The notes under the pieces are model-generated. The model had not been told where the DNA came from and made no database searches. It worked only from the letters and a program-made list of their open reading frames with translations. From Rhyacichthys aspro (Eukaryota > Chordata > Actinopteri > Gobiiformes > Rhyacichthyidae): 64,000 bases of DNA. Where the stretch lies: assembly GCA_036850595.1 (NCBI GenBank), contig CM072162.1, forward strand, positions 18,839,758 through 18,903,757. The letters run 5' to 3'. A program made the translations under genes and the position numbers. Positions 60,330 to 64,000 of this stretch are shown in pieces (positions within the stretch are counted from its first letter, which is position 1; every line of letters starts with the position of its first letter).

Positions 60330-60629
60330 ATGTAAAGGCAGGACGGCACTAACTTAATTAAAGCGGGGTGTTAACATTGATCCTTGCACCATCTTTATTG
60401 TCTTAATAGCACTGTAATCAACGCATGTAAATGAAGAGGCTGTTGTGGACGCCTCATTCACCTGTTCCCTATCAGCGGGGTCCATTACATAATAATCACA
60501 CAGCAGTGATTACAGGTCTCCTGCAGCTCCAGCAATTACCCCAGCCTGGTCATTATCGCCTCGTAACATCATCAGCGCTGCACGTATCGGCGAACACAAC
60601 ATAGCGGTACATTACTCAGTGTAAGGTCT
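60330..60629. promoter_or_regulatory. Candidate regulatory block (60.3-60.6 kb)
   Basis: Complex sequence with CTTAATTAAAGCGGGG near 60353, CTGTAATCAACGC near 60412, CAGTGATTACAGG near 60503 and CAGCAATTACCCC near 60530. It directly abuts copy 2 of the duplicated module, which may be part of the same element. Confidence 0.38.
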
Positions 60630-60715
60630 CAAAGCTTGTCTAATGCAGTGTAATTTGCTCATTATAATAAGTGTGAATGTAATAGGTGTAAGCACTGATA
60701 AGCAATTTGTGATTT
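60630..60715. repeat. Copy 2 of a locally duplicated ~85-bp module
   Basis: Matches 58586-58670 at an offset of about 2.05 kb in direct orientation. The 20-bp core is unchanged. The forkhead-like site of copy 1 is altered to GTAAGCA. Confidence 0.65.
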
Positions 60716-60936
60716 GGGCTTGAGTTTGAATGGAGGGAGTTATTATTATGACAAGTACAATCATTTCAGCCAGTTTTATTTAATTAACTATACATGAGGG
60801 TTCGAGAAATAGGCCATAGACATAACAATCTGTCTCTTTTTGCATTTGTTTATCTTGGAAAAATATATTTAAAGTTAAAGCTGCATAAAGCCCAGTAGAA
60901 AGAGCCATTATTAAACCTCCTATAGCTGCTCAGAGG

Positions 60937-60996
60937 AGACAAACTGAGCCCAAAGTGGACAAATTGACCCCACTCTGGACAAACTGAGCACTGCTG
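60937..60996. repeat. Three tandem 20-bp repeats
   Basis: Units at 60937-60956, 60957-60976 and 60977-60996 share a GGACAAACTGAGC-like start (the middle unit reads GGACAAATTGACC). The period is exactly 20 bases with moderate divergence. The surrounding sequence is ordinary AT-rich DNA. Confidence 0.6.
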
Positions 60997-61119
60997 TCGG
61001 AGAAGCACAACATTTTTCTTTTTTCTGAACTCAAAATCCTGCATGAAGACTGACTTTTTTTTAACTGAAATGCTTCTAAAGTTTTAAAATGGACTTTTCA
61101 TCCGACCTATTTCCTTTAG

Positions 61120-61620
61120 GTTTGTTCATAGACAACAGCATGTCCCTGCAGGGCTACCGTAGGTACTCACGTGCTGTAGAAAAGAGGGGTGTGTAGAAAG
61201 GAATCACAATGTCCTAGATATCACCAGATATATCAAGTCCATGCTCTATTCAATACACTATATATGCCAAATATTAACAGCTTGATGTTTCTCAGTTTGC
61301 ATTGTCTCTCAGTAAACCTTAATGCAAAGAGTACAGGTGTTGATTAATCCCCTCGACATTTTCCTGGGACAGTCTTTTATGACATTTGTATGTGTTGACA
61401 TTCTTGCTGCTGCCTGGTGAATGGTGTAAAAAAAAAAAAGAAAAACCCAGCCGCTGTAGGTTGGAAGCCCCTCAGAGTGCGGCTTAAACAGGCTGCTGCT
61501 GCGATGGCCTACATTATGGAGTTTATGGCCTTTGGGGTCTGCTCCCGTGAGGCACATGGCACAGTCTTCAGTTTACCAGAGGAATAATGGAGTACCCTAC
61601 AAGTGTACAGTGTGCAATGT
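61120..61620. promoter_or_regulatory. Weak candidate regulatory block (61.1-61.6 kb)
   Basis: Mixed composition, interrupted by a 12-A run near 61428, with a GC-richer part at 61440-61565. The 82-codon minus-strand frame is not recognised. Confidence 0.26.
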
Positions 61621-62209
61621 TCCAAAGTGGTATTGTTAAGTCTAAACCAAGCCCTTAGATTTCAATATGGCCACTGTTTATTATTAAATTCTGGCTAAAA
61701 ACCTACGAAGCTTTTGACAGATGATGAGATTAAGTGAAGTAAATTTGTGCAATAATGGGATTCTACATGACAGTGCAGTTTTACTGACTAAAGCTGTCCA
61801 TTTCCATTCTAACTAATGGATTTATAGTCATTAAACTGGACTGATGTCATCAAATGTTGCCCGCCAGAAGATTTTGGATCAATAGATGGAGCATATTGTA
61901 ACAATTCTAATAACAAACAGTTAGTGGTTAAATCAATGGCCAATAGTGGATTTCGAAACACAACCCGGCAGTGCTTCAGCATTCAGTTTCTCCAAAACCA
62001 CTGACTTTTTCTCAGAAATGTTCAAATGTGGATGACTTTACTCTCTAAAAACATCTAAAATACAAATACTTTATCTAACCCAGTGCTTCTAAAGCTGCAT
62101 GACACCTACATTAAGAATCAGAGTCTGCAAATGAAGTACTGAAGACATTACTTACCCTAACCTAACATTTGATGCACTTACTTTTAAATCCTGAAATAGT
62201 GACTGCAGT
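61621..62209. other. AT-rich intergenic stretch
   Basis: No feature is recognised. Confidence 0.35.
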
Positions 62210-62480
62210 AAATGTGTCCCTGATTTGACCCTGGCAGAAAAACCACATCTCACCCACTTCTTTCAGCCTCAGAGACGGACACGAGTTCAGTGGCCGCCCT
62301 CGCCGCCCGCCTCGGCCAGAAGGGCTGCTTTTATTGTGGTTGTGTTCTCAGACAGACTGGTAATGAGTCTCATTGCTCTGAGCTGCTGCTGTGACGTGGG
62401 TCAAATGTGTCACGCTGACTCTGACTCTGCTGCAGAAGCCGAGATGATTTCGTGAAGGTGGTTTTGCAGCAGATAATGAC
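62210..62480. promoter_or_regulatory. Candidate regulatory block (62.2-62.5 kb)
   Basis: A GC-richer patch with a CpG-bearing GCCGCCCTCGCCGCCCGCC near 62292 and tandem TGACTCTGACTCTGC. The 76-codon + frame is not recognised. It could be an element or a decayed exon. Confidence 0.28.
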
Positions 62481-63229
62481 TTCTCTTCATCAAAAAAAGA
62501 AAATCAATAAATTATCAAATGCATATTATTGTTCCCAACAAAAGATCATAGACATATATTATGAAAAAAATAATTGATGATGTCTGGGGCTGCTAAAGTG
62601 AGGGCTGCTCCCAAAAAGCCTGCCAACTACGGAAGATATTGACTTCCATTCAAAAAACATAAGTCTAAGGGTGTGTTTTTAACTGTTCCAATCCTGATCT
62701 CATTCCCTAAATATACATAACAATTAAGGAAACATAAATAATTACCTTTAAATAACTTACTGCCCTTTTAGGATACATGTAAACGTCTTTGTCCAAACAG
62801 AATCAATCTTAGTCGAGCTAACATCCTCGATAATGCTTCTTTGGAAATAGCTGCATTATGTTGCTCTTCAGATGGTTCAGTCTCTAAGGTCAAAGACAGG
62901 AGTCCAATTAAACAGCCTGATCAAGCATAGTTTGCATGTAGTGAGTCATTGTTTAGCTTCTCTCTTTGTAGGTGGCTATTGCTCTGTTAGTTTCAAAGAT
63001 CATTTCAGTTTCAATAAAAGTAATATTAAAGTCGTAACAAACTTCCTGTATCTTACGGAGCCTGATCTTTGTTGCTGTTAATTACTTTACTGGTTATTAG
63101 CATCACTTACTACAATATCTCCTGCTACATTTGTCACAGTGATGCCTTCTGCATCCAAAACTCTCACCATTTCCTTTTACGGTAATAACTGACTGACTTC
63201 TGTGGCGTAAAAAGAACTGTGATTATACA
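62481..63229. other. AT-rich intergenic stretch
   Basis: No feature is recognised. TTGACTTCCATTCAAAA near 62639 resembles a phrase common in fish interspersed repeats. Confidence 0.3.
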
Positions 63230-63780
63230 TGGGTGACGTCACAGAAGTGCATTAATTCCTCTGTTCTGTGCAGAAGACACTCACTTACGCCGTCCTCCTC
63301 GCTGCTTCTCGTTGTAATTCCTCAGCTGTGTTGTCTCCAAAGTGTCAGGTGGAAAACTGCTCACAAACTCATTTAAAAGTTCAATCACGTTCAGGAGTCG
63401 GTGTGCGATGAACTCCTGGCACATCACAGTAACAGCACACACCGCCCGCTTTTTACAGTATCACTGCATGAATTAGTGCTTACTGTAAACCCACCAGTGT
63501 GTGCAGCTAAATTAAGAGTAATTGATGCTTTTTTTTCCCTCAGAGAACTGTGCAGCGAGCTTAGCCATAGGTGGTGTATTATGCAAAAAGGTATCTGTAC
63601 CAAAAGTGTTTTTAGGGTGAGGCTGAGCGTGGAGATGATGGAGAAGCGAGAGGAATCTTGGCCTGTGCACTTATCTGCTGTGTGTGGAGTGTGGGGTACT
63701 TTCCTCCCTCTCTCCTCTATTTCTTCTCTATCTCTGGCACCAAACTTATCAAAATAATGTGCAGTAAGATCATTTTTGGC
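63230..63780. promoter_or_regulatory. Candidate regulatory block at right end (63.2-63.8 kb)
   Basis: Mixed sequence with a perfect CRE, TGACGTCA, at 63234-63241 inside a repeat-like ATGGGTGACGTCACAG, then a GC-richer part to 63500. Overlapping frames of 118 (+) and 170 (-) codons lie here. The latter is the longest in the window but has no recognisable domain, low-complexity composition and no splice context. Confidence 0.28.
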
Positions 63781-64000
63781 TTGCGCCTGACAAACTGATA
63801 TAAATTTCAATCTGACTCCAAGAGAAGTTTTCATTTTGCCAGGAGTGCAAAAGCGGCAGATGTGTTCGTGCATGTTATTTGTGTGTTGGAAAGAGAGCGG
63901 TGCACATTTTGTCAAGTGAAAATGTGACCATAACAAATAAAGACTTGGCCGTCAAGTGATTTGTTTTAAAGAGTGTCAGGATGAAATACAATTTTCATTT

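Noticed and set aside
63424..63936. 170-codon open frame on the minus strand, longest in the window
   Set aside because: No recognisable domain, odd composition, overlapped by a 118-codon plus-strand frame, and no splice or promoter context. Probably chance.
1..64000. tRNA, rRNA, CRISPR, operon or viral gene
   Set aside because: None visible. The only tRNA-like sequences are degenerate SINE heads.

Overview
The window looks like nuclear DNA of a ray-finned fish, probably a percomorph-type teleost. It is AT-rich, with one gene split by GT-AG introns of about 0.7-3.3 kb. It also carries short relics of fish-type repeats: a tRNA-derived SINE family, hAT-like and TA-flanked non-autonomous DNA transposons, and the 3' end of a LINE. 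There is no sign of bacterial or viral gene organisation. The fish assignment rests on gene architecture and repeat flavour, not on a database search.

One protein-coding gene can be supported: rab11fip2 (Rab11 family-interacting protein 2, a class I FIP), on the + strand. A CpG-rich probable promoter with an ETS/CRE composite motif lies at about 1840-2110. Coding exons are at 3248-3600 (C2 domain), 6894-7303 (linker with the HSMSDL phosphosite block), 8010-8367 (three NPF motifs) and 12811-13035 (Rab11-binding domain and stop). Exons 3 and 5 do not join in frame. A 70-bp segment at 9717-9786 has splice signals and exactly the length and phase needed, so I propose it as a divergent exon 4. The model then gives 471 codons plus stop. 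A long 3'UTR probably runs to an AATAAA at 17117-17122.

From about 17.1 kb to the right end I find no convincing coding gene. Blocks of higher complexity and higher GC, rich in TAATTA/TTAATTA, E-box, SOX and POU-like motifs, alternate with AT-rich filler and old repeats. In vertebrates the 3' side of RAB11FIP2 faces the gene desert of the homeobox gene EMX2. I therefore infer that this desert, and several intronic blocks inside rab11fip2, are candidate cis-regulatory elements of an emx2 regulatory block, with rab11fip2 as a bystander. Conservation was not computed, so each block is a moderate- to low-confidence call from sequence texture.

The items most worth a second look are: an orphan 86-bp exon-like segment with strong splice signals (30646-30731); a diverged duplicate of an ~85-bp module with T-box-like half-sites (58586-58670 and 60630-60715); the frame-restoring candidate exon 4; the relocated NPF motifs; a 384-bp MITE with internal ~90-bp repeats; and the dense block at 43.6-45.8 kb.
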